DNA of 64,000 nt, from NCBI GenBank assembly GCA_036881905.1, contig JBAJNN010000004.1, positions 29,584 to 93,583 on the forward strand. Reading direction: 5' to 3'. The notes beneath the pieces are model-generated. The model made no database searches. It saw nothing but the letters and a program-made list of their open reading frames with translations, and was not told the DNA's origin. Shown here one piece after another: positions 26,857 through 37,454 of the stretch (its first letter is position 1; each line of letters begins with the position of its first letter). Both the position numbers and the translations under genes were made by a program. This DNA comes from JBAJNN01 sp036881905 (GTDB taxonomy: Bacteria; Pseudomonadota; Alphaproteobacteria; Rhizobiales; Im1).

Positions 26857-28463
26857 CAGCTTGCACCCGTTCTGCGATGAGCCGGCATTTCAGCAATCAC
26901 GATCTGCTGAGTTATTGCGTCGAAACCATAGTAGATGCGAAGGCAACGGAGCGGATCGCGTGTATTACCACCGCTCTTCACATGCCAGTCCGCCTGAAGT
27001 CGCCGGCCTTGAAAGTCAAACTCGAAGGTATCAGCTCCGCATGGTGCATTCTCGACACCTTCCTCGATGGGGATATTTGCAAGACTCCCGCCGCCATTTA
27101 TGCGGCGGTCGAGGCAGGTTGAGGCGAGCCAACGGATGCAGCGCCCAACTAGTCCCACATCCTGGAACTGGGGCTTCCGGACACCCCAACGAGCCGCTGC
27201 CGAGAGGACACAGCGCCCGACGAAATTCTTATCGCACCATTCCGCAAAGTCTTCCCATGACCGCGGGATGATCAGTTCATCGTCGGGGTCCAGACCCCGG
27301 GCACTCAATTGGGCCTGGAGGATCTGAATTCGCCTCCGGGAAGCATGCAGTTGCGACTCGGCCAGTTTCGCGCGTTCTTCCTCAGACGCAGCCAATTCAA
27401 AATTCTGTGTTGCCTCTGCTTTCGTCGCAACAACCTCCGTTTCGAGTGCTTTCAAACGCCGCTGCAGAACCTCGACTTGATCGGTATCGCTGACGCCTTC
27501 GACAGAGCGCCGTTCCTGCTCGATTCGCAGCGCCACACTTCGCACAGCGGCGAACGCAATCACGTCATGTCCAAGTCGCGTCCGCCGAAGGCTCTCACTA
27601 GCCGCGATCCTTCGGAGTTCGGTCACCGCTCTTTTGGGATCGACTCTGATCGCATCACCGAGAATGAGCCTGTGTTCGTAGGGATCCGAGCCTGCATCGA
27701 ACCCCGGCAGATAGACACGCGCCGCACCATGATAGACGGAGCGAATTTTCCCGAAGGCGTCCGACAACGCGTATGTCCGGTCCGCTGGCAGCGCGACCAC
27801 GTGCGCGAGCCCGAGGGTGGCGCGGGCCAATGCATCTGTGTTGATCGACGGCGCCTCGGCGCGCTCATCACCGGTAACTACGAGTACGGGAAGCCGCCGA
27901 TCACGACTTTCGAGCATCTCGATCAGATCTTCGACATCGGAGTCAGTGTCGATACGCCAAGGCTGTGCCGCAAGAGGAAGGGCCTCAACGCTAAGCCCGT
28001 CCTTCTCGGCAATTTGCTGCATCAATCCGGGAACATGAGGGCTGATCGACAGCTCCTCCTCGGCGGTGCTGACAAGCAGTCGAAGGCTCAATTGCGGCAA
28101 ACGCTCGCCCTGACGACCGAGCGTAACTTCGGTTGTCCATGTTCGCCCGGCTATCATCTTGTCAGGATCATCACCGCGGACGGCCCAAAGGGTCGTGCCT
28201 TCGCCGTCAATACGAGCGCCAAGAGTTATCCGACCGCCCGCCAAATACTCGAATGCCTGACCGTCCCACGCTTCCTGAGGCAGCCTTCCGCCTGACCGGT
28301 TCTGCGCCCAGGCGAGAACCTCGGGCATGGCCCGGTCCATCGCGGCAGCGTGGTCATCCCCTCGTACAGTCGCCACGACGCGCAGGACCTCGCGCTCCTG
28401 TACTGTCTGCGGCATTCGCGACCGCAGCGGGGCCAGGGCATCGGCCATCGGACCAGAGTTCAT
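26856..28463 (-). CDS. Coiled-coil protein embedded in the hsd operon
   Basis: 535 aa, not assigned to a known family. The N-terminal half looks globular (MADALAPLRSRMPQTVQERE, TWTTEVTLGRQGERLPQLSL). Residues ~325-385 are a predicted coiled coil (VEVLQRRLKALETEVVATKA...LAESQLHASRRRIQ). The C-terminus has a compact WHVKSGGNTRDPLRCLRIYY element, reminiscent of small toxin or nuclease folds but without a diagnostic motif. It overlaps the gene before it (ATGA) and hsdR after it, so it is translated in step with the restriction subunits and is probably an accessory defence factor. Confidence 0.6.
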
Positions 28464-29155
28464 TCCGCGGCCTCCTCGTCAGGCGTGACTTCCCCCGAAC
28501 CGTCGAATTCGGCGAGGTAGATGCGATAGGTCTCGGGCTCCATCCGGAACAGGACCTCGCTGGCGCGGAACTCCACCTCGAAAACGCGGACCGGACCGAA
28601 AGTCTCGTCCACATGATCGTTGAAAGGACCATTGTCGTCGTAGCTCGAACCGACCGGCAACGGCAGTGTACGGTCTTGCCGATGCACGCGATGCAGGAAA
28701 CCGACGATGGTGTCGGCGGCTTCGGCAGCAAGCAGCGCTTGGACCGCCTCCATCACCGGGCGCAGCTCGCCAGTCCCGTGGGAGGCGAAACCACATTGGT
28801 TGCGCAACTCGCAGATTCCCTGAATGGCCGTGTTTAATCCGGCAAGGGTCTGCGCGAGGCTCTTGCGCACCTCGGCCGCGGCGCTCGCGGTCGCGGGAAG
28901 AAAGGGCAGGTTCTGTGTTGCAGCTTTGAAAAGCTTCGGCAGATCGTCCGTGGCCGCATAGGCGACGGAGCGCTCGCCCAGCACGGCGCGGCAGGTGCTT
29001 TCAACCAGCGTCTTGGCAAGATCGAAGGCGAGGCCGGGGTTCTCGACCACCGCCTGCTCGATCCCCTTCACCTGTTCCTCGATATGCGGGAGGCCCGCCG
29101 TCATGGCGTCGCGGGCGCCGTGCATCACGAAAGGCTGAGGGACGGGCTCAACCAT
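28460..29155 (-). CDS. Abortive-infection (Abi_C-like) protein in the hsd operon
   Basis: 231 aa from ATG 29155, whose first base is the last base of the hsdS stop; a longer open frame upstream lies within hsdS. The middle (LAFDLAKTLVESTCRAVLG, DLPKLFKAATQNL, LAGLNTAIQGICELRNQCGF, then SHGTGE) matches the Abi_C domain, including the LRNxxGxxSHG motif shared with other HEPN-like RNase folds. The family is linked to phage abortive infection. Its position between hsdS and hsdR suggests a back-up triggered when restriction fails. Confidence 0.75.
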   Translation of the reverse strand: MVEPVPQPFVMHGARDAMTAGLPHIEEQVKGIEQAVVENPGLAFDLAKTLVESTCRAVLGERSVAYAATDDLPKLFKAATQNLPFLPATASAAAEVRKSLAQTLAGLNTAIQGICELRNQCGFASHGTGELRPVMEAVQALLAAEAADTIVGFLHRVHRQDRTLPLPVGSSYDDNGPFNDHVDETFGPVRVFEVEFRASEVLFRMEPETYRIYLAEFDGSGEVTPDEEAAE

Positions 29156-30501
29156 CACAGCACCCGTTCGAGGAAGGTTTCGGCGTCCTTCACGCGCAGA
29201 TCGCCGGAGACGAGCTTGGGTAGCAGCGTGTCGCGGAGTGCCGCTAGGGTCCGGGCTTCGCGCACTGCGGCGCTCGAACGCGCGAACCAGGGTTTCACAG
29301 CAGAGCCTAATGCAAGAAGAACTTGGGGCGTCGGTGACACGAATTGGAAGTGATTCAAAGCCGACGCTGGCACTCTTTGCCGACCGCTCGTACCCGTCAT
29401 GCCCTGTATGGCAAAATCGCGGAACCGTTGATCTCGCGCCAGCAGATAGCCTGCCTCTTCCGGCCAAGGTGCTTTTGGTCGCAGTACGATGTATTCAGTC
29501 GAGCCCCAGCCGACTTGACCATCCTGCAGAAAATCTACGAAGGCGGTCTTGCCGTTTTCGAGACAAGGTGTGATCCGCGCAACGAGGGTATCCCCGTTCG
29601 AGAACTTCATCCCTGAGCCGAACGGACGCTGTGCCACCTCATCCGGCGCGTGACTTTTCGTTGGCATATTCGCCATGTCGAGATAGGGTGCGGGCAGGTC
29701 CTTCTTCAGGGCGCGCGTTGGGTTGACTTCGAATACCTCGGGCAATCGAACAGACTGCCACCCCTCCGGAACCTCCCCGTGCTCGGTCTCCACCAACCGG
29801 TCGGGGAAGAGGGCGGCGAGGTGCGGTGGGAGACCGGTGGCACGATCTTCTGCCTTGGCGCGGACGGGCTCGAAATCGATCAACCACGCCTTAAACAGCG
29901 CCCGCGCCATCGCCTCCAGCGTCGCGCTCATCTGCCGGTTCAGTTCGATCTTGTCGTCCAGCGTCCCGAGGATATGCGCAATCGCGCGTTGCTCGTGGAG
30001 CTCGGGATAAGCAACCTCGAGGTTCTCCAAATCCCGCTTGGTGACATGACCAAGCCCGGTCGTCTGCTTGTTCCGCGCTATGCCGACGAAGTTGGGTTTC
30101 AGGTAGCGAAGCAGGTAGTAGAAAAAGACTGTGTCAATGCCGTCTTCTGGCGTCACTCGAAATACATGCTGGTTGAGCCAACCTTCCGGGCCACGCCACC
30201 AAAACGCGTCAATCGAGGTTTCAGGCTGCCCGGACCAAGAGAAAAGAAGATCACCCGGCCGCACACGAACAGACTCGTCGAACGTCTGCTGCGTGAATTT
30301 TGTTTGGCCGCTGAGGCCGCCCTTTATCTCGGCAATCTTGATCACCGGCCGTCCCGTGGGCGTAAACTGTATGTCCTTGAAGGCAATACCGTTTACCCAA
30401 CGTGCCATTGAGTGCAGGGCACGCGGCGTCCAATCTTCTGGAAAGCTTGGGTGGTAGAGCCACCCCCGGTTCACGGAATCTTCGAGGGCCTCAACCGCCA
30501 T
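29155..30501 (-). CDS. hsdS: Type I specificity subunit HsdS
   Basis: 448 aa with two target-recognition domains, each followed by a conserved helix: LHEQRAIAHILGTLDDKIEL (residues ~175-195) ends the first, and AVREARTLAALRDTLLPKLV, with SGDLRV after it, ends the second. This sets the bipartite DNA site of the system. The start overlaps the end of hsdM by 11 bases. Confidence 0.93.
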   Translation of the reverse strand: MAVEALEDSVNRGWLYHPSFPEDWTPRALHSMARWVNGIAFKDIQFTPTGRPVIKIAEIKGGLSGQTKFTQQTFDESVRVRPGDLLFSWSGQPETSIDAFWWRGPEGWLNQHVFRVTPEDGIDTVFFYYLLRYLKPNFVGIARNKQTTGLGHVTKRDLENLEVAYPELHEQRAIAHILGTLDDKIELNRQMSATLEAMARALFKAWLIDFEPVRAKAEDRATGLPPHLAALFPDRLVETEHGEVPEGWQSVRLPEVFEVNPTRALKKDLPAPYLDMANMPTKSHAPDEVAQRPFGSGMKFSNGDTLVARITPCLENGKTAFVDFLQDGQVGWGSTEYIVLRPKAPWPEEAGYLLARDQRFRDFAIQGMTGTSGRQRVPASALNHFQFVSPTPQVLLALGSAVKPWFARSSAAVREARTLAALRDTLLPKLVSGDLRVKDAETFLERVL

Positions 30502-32326
30502 ACCTGAGCTCCCGCAGGTTGTCGGCGATTGCGGCGTCCAGCCGAGCGGCCTCGTCCTGCTGCGCGCGTAGCTCGGATATCAGCCTAGCCATCTTACCGT
30601 CGAAGGGTTCGTCGTCCTCTTCCGCTGCTTCGGCGCCGACGTAGCGGCCGGGAGTTAGCACGTGCCCGTGCTTGCGGATCTCTTCCAGCTTGGCAGCCTT
30701 GCAGAAGCCGGGGATGTCCTCGTAGGCGGTAAGACCATCGACCGCTCCCGGCGGCACGTCCTTCTCGCCGCGCCAGAGATGATACATGCCCGTGATCCGG
30801 GCGATGTCCTCGTCCGACAGGTCGCGATGGGTGCGGTCGACCATAAAGCCCATCTTGCGGGCGTCGATGAACAGTACATGCCCACGCCGGTCGCGGTACT
30901 TGTGGTTCTTGCGATCGCGGGCGAGAAACCAGAGGCAGGCGGGAATCTGCGTTGAATAGAACAGCTGCCCCGGCAGCGCGACCATGCAGTCGACCACGTC
31001 CTCCTCGATCAGCTTTCTTCGAATCTCACCCTCGCCTGACTGGTTCGACGACATCGAGCCGTTCGACAGGACGAAACCCGCCACGCCCGAGGGTGCGAGG
31101 TGATGGACGATGTGCTGAACCCACGCAAAGTTGGCGTTGCCCGCGGGCGGGTCGCCATACTGCCAGCGCCTGTCGCCACGCAGCCGCTCGCCGCCCCAGT
31201 CGGAGATGTTGAAGGGCGGGTTGGCGAGGATAAAATCGGCCTTTAGGTCGGGGTGGCGGTCGTTGTGGAAGGTATCGCCATGGGCGATCTGCCCGTCGAT
31301 GCCCCGGATGGCGAGATTCATCTTTGCCAGCCGCCAGGTCGTGTAGTTCGACTCCTGCCCGTAGATCGAGATGTCGGCCTTGGCCTTGCCGCCATTGCCG
31401 TTGCCGTTCCGGTGGGCGTGGATGAACTCCATCGATTGCACGAACATGCCCGACGAGCCGCAGCAGGGGTCATAGACCCGGCCGCGATAGGGCTCCAGCA
31501 TCTCGACCAGAAGCTTGACGACGCAACGGGGCGTGTAGAACTCACCGCCCTTCTTGCCTTCTGCGCTGGCAAATTGGGACAAGAAATACTCGTATATCCG
31601 GCCGAGCACATCCTTCGCCCTGGCTTCGGCATCGCCGACCTTGATGTTCGAGATCAGGTCGATCAGCTGGCCGAGCCGCGTCTTGTCGAGCGCGGGGCGC
31701 GCGTAGTCTTTTGGCAGCACGCCCTTCAGCGCGGAGTTGTCGCGCTCGATACCAGCCATTGCGTCGTCAACCAGCTGCCCAATGGTGCTCTGCCGGGCTT
31801 GCGCCTTGAGATGTGCCCAGCGGGCCTCAGGCGGCACCCAGAAAATATTCGTGGCCCGGTACTCGTCCGGGTCCTCCGGATCGGCTCCCTGATCCTGTTC
31901 CGCTTCGAGCTTGGCGTGCATCTCCTCGAAGGCGTCGGAAATGTACTTGAGGAAGATGAGCCCGAGGACGACGTGCTTATATTCCGCCGCGTCCATGCTG
32001 CCGCGCAGGGCATCGGCCATCCGCCAGAGCTCGGCCTCGTAGCCGACATTGGCCGCCGAGGTGTTGGGGCGGGCAGCACGTACTTTTCGGTCAACCTCGG
32101 CGGCCTTCGCGGCAGCCGGGAAGCCCTCACCCTCCGCAACAATGGCGACAGAGCCGCCACGCCCACGGCCAGGCACGATTGCGCCATCGTCAATCAGCGC
32201 CTGCCTGACCTCTTCATATAGGGCTTCATCCCAGCCGAGGGTCAAGCGCAGCTTTCCATTTCCGGCCGAGCCGCCGAGCTCAGCCAATACCTCGACAAAC
32301 CTGTCTCTGTGCGCCTGCTCAGCCAT
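30491..32326 (-). CDS. hsdM: Type I DNA methyltransferase subunit HsdM
   Basis: 611 aa. The N-terminal HsdM helical domain (ELWRMADALRGSMDAAEYKH) is followed by the N6-adenine methylase core: SAM site VYDPCCGSSGMFVQSMEF and catalytic NPPF in ILANPPFNISDWGG near residue 367. The first ~80 residues are an extra winged-helix-like extension. It methylates and, with HsdS, recognises the site. First of the five overlapping genes. Confidence 0.95.
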   Translation of the reverse strand: MAEQAHRDRFVEVLAELGGSAGNGKLRLTLGWDEALYEEVRQALIDDGAIVPGRGRGGSVAIVAEGEGFPAAAKAAEVDRKVRAARPNTSAANVGYEAELWRMADALRGSMDAAEYKHVVLGLIFLKYISDAFEEMHAKLEAEQDQGADPEDPDEYRATNIFWVPPEARWAHLKAQARQSTIGQLVDDAMAGIERDNSALKGVLPKDYARPALDKTRLGQLIDLISNIKVGDAEARAKDVLGRIYEYFLSQFASAEGKKGGEFYTPRCVVKLLVEMLEPYRGRVYDPCCGSSGMFVQSMEFIHAHRNGNGNGGKAKADISIYGQESNYTTWRLAKMNLAIRGIDGQIAHGDTFHNDRHPDLKADFILANPPFNISDWGGERLRGDRRWQYGDPPAGNANFAWVQHIVHHLAPSGVAGFVLSNGSMSSNQSGEGEIRRKLIEEDVVDCMVALPGQLFYSTQIPACLWFLARDRKNHKYRDRRGHVLFIDARKMGFMVDRTHRDLSDEDIARITGMYHLWRGEKDVPPGAVDGLTAYEDIPGFCKAAKLEEIRKHGHVLTPGRYVGAEAAEEDDEPFDGKMARLISELRAQQDEAARLDAAIADNLRELRYGG

Positions 32327-32336
32327 GCTGCCCCCT

Positions 32337-32519
32337 TCAATCCCGCTTCGGCTTCATAGCCGCCGCTGCTTCCAGCGTCTTCAGCCGTTCGTATTCCTCG
32401 ACCGACAGTACGACCACGACCGCCCGCCCGTGCTTGGCCACTGCCACCGGCTCGGCGCGGGCGAGGCCGATCAGTCGACCGAAGCCATACTTCGCGTCTT
32501 TTGCGCTCAGGGTCTGCAT
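32337..32519 (-). CDS. Phd/YefM-type antitoxin-like regulator
   Basis: 60 aa from ATG 32519 (a longer frame to 32555 is open). It has the Phd/YefM N-terminal DNA-binding fold: MQTLSAKDAKYGFGRLIGLA, then PVAVAKHGRAVVVVLSVEEY. No toxin gene follows; instead hsdM starts 10 bases downstream. It may act as an autorepressor of the whole operon, or be an orphan antitoxin. Confidence 0.75.
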   Translation of the reverse strand: MQTLSAKDAKYGFGRLIGLARAEPVAVAKHGRAVVVVLSVEEYERLKTLEAAAAMKPKRD

Positions 32520-32604
32520 GCGACTCCCCGCCTTGCGCCGAGCAGTTTTGGCCAATTTAGCCCAATTAGCAATGCCTAAGCGCAGATTGGCCGGGATGAC
32601 GGCG

Positions 32605-33015
32605 CTAGCTGGGCAGGAAAGCTTGGTACTGCTCGGTCCAACTCAGTGGAAACGGCCCCATTAACGCCGCAAGCGTGAGTCGAGGTGGCTGCCTTCCGTC
32701 GAGAATCGCCTCGACGATGTCCGGGGCCAGTAGCGTCAGGCGCAGGACCCGGCACAGATAGGACTGGTTGATCTTTTCCGCTTCGGCCAGCTCGGTCACC
32801 GAGGCGAATCGGCCGCTCTCCATGAGTCGCTTCCAGCGGTGGGCCCGGGCGATCGCCTTGACCATGGTGTTGTCGACGCGCGGGCGGGGCTGGCCCCAAC
32901 ATGCCCCGTCGGGCGTTACCACCTGCTTGCGCCCGCCGCGCTTCCGGACGGTCAGGGGAACACGGACCGTCAGCGTGCGCTCATTCGCGGTGGTGGTGGC
33001 GTCGCCGGCTCTCAT
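32605..33015 (-). CDS. HTH-containing partner of the serine-recombinase cassette
   Basis: 136 aa, basic. A ParB-like helix-turn-helix (MESGRFASVTELAEAEKINQ, then SYLCRVLRLTLLAPDIVEAI) lies at residues ~63-105. Proteins of this sort usually follow DUF2924 and a large serine recombinase in alphaproteobacterial mobile elements. Its start overlaps the recombinase stop (ATGA). Probably DNA-binding; exact role unknown. Confidence 0.65.
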   Translation of the reverse strand: MRAGDATTTANERTLTVRVPLTVRKRGGRKQVVTPDGACWGQPRPRVDNTMVKAIARAHRWKRLMESGRFASVTELAEAEKINQSYLCRVLRLTLLAPDIVEAILDGRQPPRLTLAALMGPFPLSWTEQYQAFLPS

Positions 33016-34341
33016 GCTGCTCCCCGCGGATCGTCGGTCATGCCGCCAAGCTCATGAACCAGACTCGCCAGCCCATCGACGCGGAGGCGGATATCGACGC
33101 CGTCGCTCCCAACCTCGACGCGCTCGACGAGGAGCTGGACGATGCGGGCCTGCTCGGCCGGGAACAGCTCGTCCCACAGCGGATCCAGCCCTTCCAAGGC
33201 TTCCCCGACCTCAGCCTCGGACAGACCATCGATCTCGGGTCGCGCCGACCGCCATGTGCCGACGATCACCTCCGGGGCGCGAAGGAGGCCGCGCAGCTGG
33301 TCGACCACCGCGCCCTCGATCTCGGCGGCGGGCACGCGCCCGACCGGGCAGGCATCGTCGCCGCGCTTCAGAACCGACTGGCTGACATATAGTAGCGGTA
33401 GAGCTTGTCGCCCCGTCGGGTGTGCGTGGGCGTCATCGCACAGCCGGTTGGACCGAAGATGAGGCCCTTCAGAAGAGCCGGTGTCGCGGCGTGGGTCCGG
33501 CCTGCGCGTACCCTCGGACTCTCGCGCAGGATTCCATGCACCTTGTCCCACAGAGCGCGCGTGATGATGGCTTCGTGCTCGCCCGGGTAAGCCGTGCCCT
33601 TGTGCACGGCGTCACCGATATAGACCCGGTTGTTGAGCAGCTTGTAGAGAAAGCCCTTGTCGACCAGCCGACCGCGCCGCGTCCGCACGCCCTCGGTGGC
33701 GAGCGCCCGGGCCAGCGCCGTTGCTGAGCCGACCTCGACGAAGCGCTCGAAGATCATCCGGACCGTCGCGGCCTCGGCCTCATTGATCACCAGCTTGCGC
33801 TCCCGGACCTCGTAGCCGAGCGGAACGAATCCACCCATCCACATGCCGCGTTTGCGCGAGGCGGCGATCTTGTCCCGGATGCGCTCGCCGATCACCTCCC
33901 GCTCGAACTGGGCGAAGGACAGGAGGATGTTGAGCGTAAGCCGCCCCATGGACGTCGTGGTGTTGAACGACTGGGTCACGCTGACGAAGGTGACGCCGCC
34001 GCGATCGAACACCTCGACCAGCTTGGCGAAATCCATCAGCGAGCGGCTGAGCCGGTCGATCTTGTAGACGACGACCACGTCGATGCGGCCGTCCTCGATG
34101 TCGGCGAGCAGGCGCTTCAGCGCCGGCCGGTCCAGCGTCCCGCCCGAGAAACCACCGTCGTCATAGGGCTCGGGATAAAGCACCCAGCCTTCGGGCTTCT
34201 GGCTCGCGATATAGGCTTCGCAGGCCTCGCGCTGGGCGTCGAGGCTGTTGAACTCCATCTCCAACCCTTCTTCGGTCGACTTGCGCGTATAGACCGCGCA
34301 GCGCAGCTTTCGGATGGGTTTGACGGAGGCAAGCGATTTCG

Positions 34342-34345
<4 letters not shown>
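33012..34345 (-). pseudogene. Large serine recombinase with a frameshift
   Basis: From ATG 34345 (overlapping the DUF2924 stop) the resolvase domain is intact: YTRKSTEEG with catalytic Ser23, then VVVYKIDRLSRSLMDFAKLV and FAQFEREVIGERIRDKIA. A recombinase domain follows (GFLYKLLNNRVYIGDAVHKG). Near 33388 the expected YRYYVSQ becomes YRYYMSASRF and stops, because AT is present twice in TACTATATGTC. The next frame carries on with YVSQSVLKRG and a C-terminal helical part. Without the tail the enzyme is probably inactive. Confidence 0.85.
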
Positions 34346-34790
<445 letters not shown>

Positions 34791-34794
<4 letters not shown>

Positions 34795-34994
34795 GCGTCT
34801 CCATTGCAGATTGGAGTTTCATGACCGCTCCGGTCGGGCGGGAAGTGAAGGCAACTTTCTCCGTGGTCGCCAGATACTTGCCTTGACTGACGCGCCTTGA
34901 GCCGAACCAGCTCGCGCGCGAGAATCCGGCAGACCTCCCCGATTCGTTCGTCCGGCGTCATGTGCCCGGGGTGGATCGGGTTCGGCATGTCCAT
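34791..34994 (-). CDS. Small conserved protein of the recombinase cassette
   Basis: 67 aa: a helical part MTPDERIGEVCRILARELVR followed by a short tail. Similar short proteins precede DUF2924 in related elements. Its stop overlaps the DUF2924 start. First gene of the cassette small-DUF2924-recombinase-HTH. No function is known. Confidence 0.6.
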
Positions 34995-35145
34995 CGCAAA
35001 GATCGCCTAAGGGATTGGATTCCCTTGGCCTCTACTCACGGTGCGGACGATCCGTCCCAAGGTGATGGCTTTTGAATCGATCCGGCAGGTATTTACGATA
35101 AGAACATAACAAGAACTCGCGCGAGGCAAATTATGGGCGGCTGAG

Positions 35146-36390
35146 ATGGCTAAGAACCTGAAGAAATTCGTCAATCCCAAGTTTACCCGAACCGTCGATC
35201 TCGGCCTGCTGGGCCGCCTGTTCGAGCGCCACAGCGATGCCCTGAACGGGCTGGACCTTGGGATCTTCAGGGGCGAGGCCGCGCAGGACGAGGCACGCAG
35301 CGACGCAGCGCCGTCCAGGATTTCTTCGCGGGGCCGGAAGAGAACTATCCGGAAGGGCTCGTCGCCGACCTGCACCGGATCGCGGAGATCGGCAACGCGG
35401 CAGGTCTCGACATTATCCTTCAGCAGGCCGCGCGGCTCGGGATACGCGTGACACCCGAGGCGAAGGGTGACGAGCCGGAGGTTCACCAGGATCCGAAGCA
35501 CGTCGCCCTGCGCGTCTTCCTCGACCATCCCGATGTCTTCGACGCCGCGTCGGACATGATGGCGCTCATGGCGCGCACGTCGCTCGCCGAGTTCGTGGGC
35601 CGCGACGAAGGCGTCGAGGCGATCATGGATGATCGCGCAAAGGCCGAGTTTGAAACCGCCGCCGCCGCGATGTTCGAACAGGATATCCGCAGCAACTATT
35701 GCCGCGCCGGCTGGTATGACGATGCCGACGAGCTCGTTCTGGTGATCGAGCATGGCTCGCCGATCACCACGACCGATGTTCTGCAAAAGGACCAGAAGCG
35801 CGTGATCAGCTTCCGCGCTGCCGAACACGCGGTGCTGTCCTACAACTCCACGACGGGCCTGTTGAAGATCGGCGGCGTCGCCAAGGCGCGTCGCGGCGAC
35901 CTCGCGGAACTGTTCGCCGACAAGGTCCTGGGCAAGCCGGAATTCTTCGCCGGCGACGACGCCCAGAACCTCTACACGCTCGACCCGGTGCAGCGCGCGG
36001 GCTTCGGCTTCGCGTTCAACCATGACTTCGATCCGGGCATCCAGCGGGTCCAGATCACCGAGGTCCAGGTCGACCGCGTCGGCGCCGATCCGAAGACCGG
36101 CGATACACGGACCAACTACTCCTATGTCGCGCGCGGCGGACGCGACAATGCGCCCCTACGTTTGGGTGAGATGATGCGGGGCGCTCGTCTCGGGTCGGAT
36201 TGGCGCCTCAACCACATCGTTATCCGCGTCCATTTCGCGACCGGCGGCAAGTCGGCGAAGAAGGTGACCGTCAAACTGAAGCCGCTGGCCCACGCCATGT
36301 TCAAGCGTCAGCAGTTCGAGGGCCGGATCATGACGCTCCTTCGCCGCAACGGACTGCTCAATGACCGAGACGCTGCCCAGTATTACAAGT
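35146..36390 (+). pseudogene. Conserved mobile-element protein broken by an 8-bp duplication
   Basis: From ATG 35146 it reads MAKNLKKFVNPKFTRTVDLG. An extra 8 bases at 35303-35310 shift the frame, and the protein continues in the new frame as VQDFFAGPEENYPEGLVADL and HVALRVFLDHPDVFDAASDM. It runs to GRIMTLLRRNGLLNDRDAAQ, close to its natural end. The stop is missing because low-GC DNA is joined in frame at about 36385. Proteins of this type occur near recombinase cassettes in alphaproteobacterial islands. Function unknown. Confidence 0.65.
35295..35310. repeat. Perfect 8-bp tandem duplication causing a frameshift
   Basis: ACGCAGCG occurs twice with no spacer (35295-35302, 35303-35310). Deleting one copy restores a single frame from 35146 onward. 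Confidence 0.9.
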
Positions 36391-37103
36391 CATGTGGTAT
36401 ACCATTTTTTGCCCCAGGATCATCAGCGGACGATTTATTGGAAAGCCCAACATATCCCATATTTCAACTTTTTGCTCGTGACAGTGGTCAAATAGCTGCA
36501 ATTTGTGATAGCCTTGACCCCTGTCAGCCCTCGGTAGCGGTTGGCCAGAGCGCTAATGCGGGCGCAAGCTTACTTGCTATGCTCCAAAAGGCTAGGCCGT
36601 GTGAACTCTCAGTATACAACGATATGTATGGCATTCCTGTCGGCGATATTAACGGCAAGCCACTGATACTTCTAGGATCAAAAGAATTTGCAATCGCGGC
36701 CTTAACAGCCCTGCCGCCACAGGAACAGCCTTCAATTGTATATTTATCTGATGACTGTTTAGATTCAACAGCAATTAGAGCTATTGCAAACAAATTGAAA
36801 TTTCCAATTTTTGTTGCAGCACTCAAACGCTTAAGTGAACAACCTTATATTTTGTGGTACGAGGCCAAAAATATTGAGCGTGAAGCTATTCGTCTTTTAG
36901 GGCGCCAACCGGGCCCTTATTTTCTTACCTCATGGATAGCAATTTATCTTACACTATTAGCTATGGAACAAAAGAGTTGTTCTCCTTCACAGCTGCTGCA
37001 TAGACTGCAACAGCACGACTGGTCAACACCATATGGGTCATTGTCTTTTGATAATTATGGAAGAGCAAATGGATTTAACTGGGAATTAAGGAGTGTAACA
37101 TGA
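36391..37103 (+). CDS. C-terminal half of a type I periplasmic-binding protein, fused in frame
   Basis: The low-GC continuation of the frame reads YYKSCGIPFFAPGSSADDLL and PIFQLFARDSGQIAAICDSL. It ends like a branched-chain amino-acid/amide-binding protein: YFLTSWIAIYLTLLAMEQ, STPYGSLSFDNYGRANGFNW. The N-terminal lobe and signal peptide are absent, so it could not work as an exported binding protein. It is the first of four genes on an AT-rich block and overlaps the cupin start (ATGA). It may be the remnant of a transporter tied to the amino-acid-modifying genes after it. Confidence 0.6.
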
Positions 37104-37453
37104 CAAACGCAAAAGATGCGGTGAAGTTGCGGCCAAAGGATATGAAAGCGAATATTCCTGGCCCGAATGGAGAGCGATTTCATATAGGTTTACTGAGAGG
37201 AGAGCTACAAGTTGAGCTTTATGTGCCGCTAAATGAAGACTTTCAGCAACCACATAGTCGAGATGAGTGCTATGTAGTCATAAACGGTTCTGGCAAATTT
37301 CAAATGGGTGGCGACGTTGTACCTTTTGAATCTGGTGATTTTCTGTTCGTTCCCGCTAGGATGGAGCATCGGTTTTTTGACTTTGGTCACAGCGTCGAAA
37401 CTTGGGTTATCTTTTATGGGCCAGAAGGTGGTACGAATATTGGAGGAATATAA
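37100..37453 (+). CDS. Cupin-domain protein
   Basis: 117 aa, single cupin_2 barrel. Motif 1 is QPHSRDECYVVINGSGKFQM, with a metal-binding His and Glu; motif 2 is SGDFLFVPARMEHRF. Such proteins act as small dioxygenases, isomerases or sugar/metabolite sensors; the substrate cannot be told. AT-rich like its neighbours and translationally coupled to the gene before it. Confidence 0.78.
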   Translation: MTNAKDAVKLRPKDMKANIPGPNGERFHIGLLRGELQVELYVPLNEDFQQPHSRDECYVVINGSGKFQMGGDVVPFESGDFLFVPARMEHRFFDFGHSVETWVIFYGPEGGTNIGGI

Positions 37454-37454
37454 G

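Noticed and set aside
27309..28295. 328-codon plus-strand open frame opposite the coiled-coil gene
   Set aside because: The minus-strand gene has overlapping start/stop contacts with hsdR and the Abi gene, which the plus-strand frame does not explain.
35007..36023. 338-codon minus-strand frame opposite the mobile-element protein
   Set aside because: The plus-strand text is the conserved one (MAKNLKKFVNPKFTRTVDLG and onward); the minus frame has no recognisable motif.
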